DNA of 5,973 nt from Actinomycetota bacterium (GTDB lineage: Bacteria; Actinomycetota; Acidimicrobiia; Acidimicrobiales; JAHWKP01): the NCBI GenBank assembly GCA_019347775.1, contig JAHWKP010000105.1, positions 1 to 5,973 of the forward strand, read 5' to 3'. The position numbers and the translations under genes were made by a program. The notes below the pieces were generated by a model, which had not been told where the DNA came from, ran no database searches, and worked only from the letters and a program-made list of their open reading frames with translations. Positions 5,913-5,973 of the stretch are shown here, in pieces; the stretch's first letter is position 1; each line of letters opens with the position of its first letter.

Positions 5913-5973
5913 GTGCCCAGGCGGGCAGAAACAGGCGCGGCAGCAGTGGAGCTCGCGCTGTTCCTGCCTCTGT
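5913..5973 (+). CDS. TadE/TadG-like pilus-associated protein, N-terminal fragment
   Basis: The gene runs off the window end. From GTG 5913 the product begins MPRRAETGAAAVELALFLPL: a basic start, then Gly-Ala-Ala-Ala-Val-Glu-Leu-Ala and a hydrophobic stretch. This is the pattern at the N-terminus of TadE/TadG-family pseudopilin-like proteins of Flp/Tad pili, with the conserved Glu just inside the hydrophobic segment. GGAGGAG at 5895-5901, 11 bases upstream, supports this start. The frame is also open from an ATG at 5841 that overlaps the sucC stop (TGATG), which would add 24 residues rich in Arg and Gly; I consider that less likely. Only about 20 residues are visible, so this is a motif-level call, and other single-span membrane proteins remain possible. 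Confidence 0.55.
   Translation, partial: MPRRAETGAAAVELALFLPL

Overview
This is high-G+C bacterial DNA (by eye low-to-mid 60s % G+C) with GTG starts, tightly packed genes and protein sequences of actinobacterial type. The order guaB3-like end / guaA / pcrA / opposite-strand small gene / acyl-CoA mutase B12 subunit / sucC recalls the actinobacterial pcrA(uvrD1)-to-sucCD neighbourhood. From memory, Mycobacterium tuberculosis has uvrD1, one opposite-strand gene, then sucC and sucD, and Streptomyces carries an icmB-type B12 subunit near pcrA. My best guess is an actinobacterium, perhaps an uncultured member of Acidimicrobiia; the class-level placement is inference.

Layout: 1-42 is the last codons of an upstream gene, probably the GuaB3/IMP dehydrogenase family. 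A short hairpin at 42-59 leads into guaA (65-1606, GMP synthase), whose stop overlaps the start of pcrA (about 1603-3819, UvrD/PcrA helicase with its RNA-polymerase-binding Tudor-like tail). Facing pcrA, with only five bases between the stops, is a small membrane-anchored gene (3825-4250, minus strand). It reads as a degenerate Rieske domain: the disulfide cysteines remain but all four iron-sulfur ligands are gone. It is divergent, across 20 bases, from a stand-alone cobalamin-binding mutase subunit (4271-4693), which is coupled by a one-base TAATG overlap to sucC (4693-5841, succinyl-CoA synthetase beta subunit). A strong GC hairpin follows, and then, where sucD would be expected, the start of a TadE/TadG-like gene that runs off the window.

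Functionally there are two units. The left one joins guanine nucleotide synthesis with a DNA repair/transcription-coupled helicase. The right one joins B12-dependent acyl-CoA carbon rearrangement (methylmalonyl-CoA to succinyl-CoA, or the isobutyryl/butyryl equivalent) with the succinyl-CoA to succinate step that yields ATP or GTP. The catalytic mutase subunit and SucD are not in the window. Most of the window is ordinary housekeeping sequence. The points of real interest are the ligand-less Rieske-like protein, the mutase-sucC coupling, and the missing sucD next to sucC. I saw no tRNA, rRNA, CRISPR array, insertion sequence or phage-like module.
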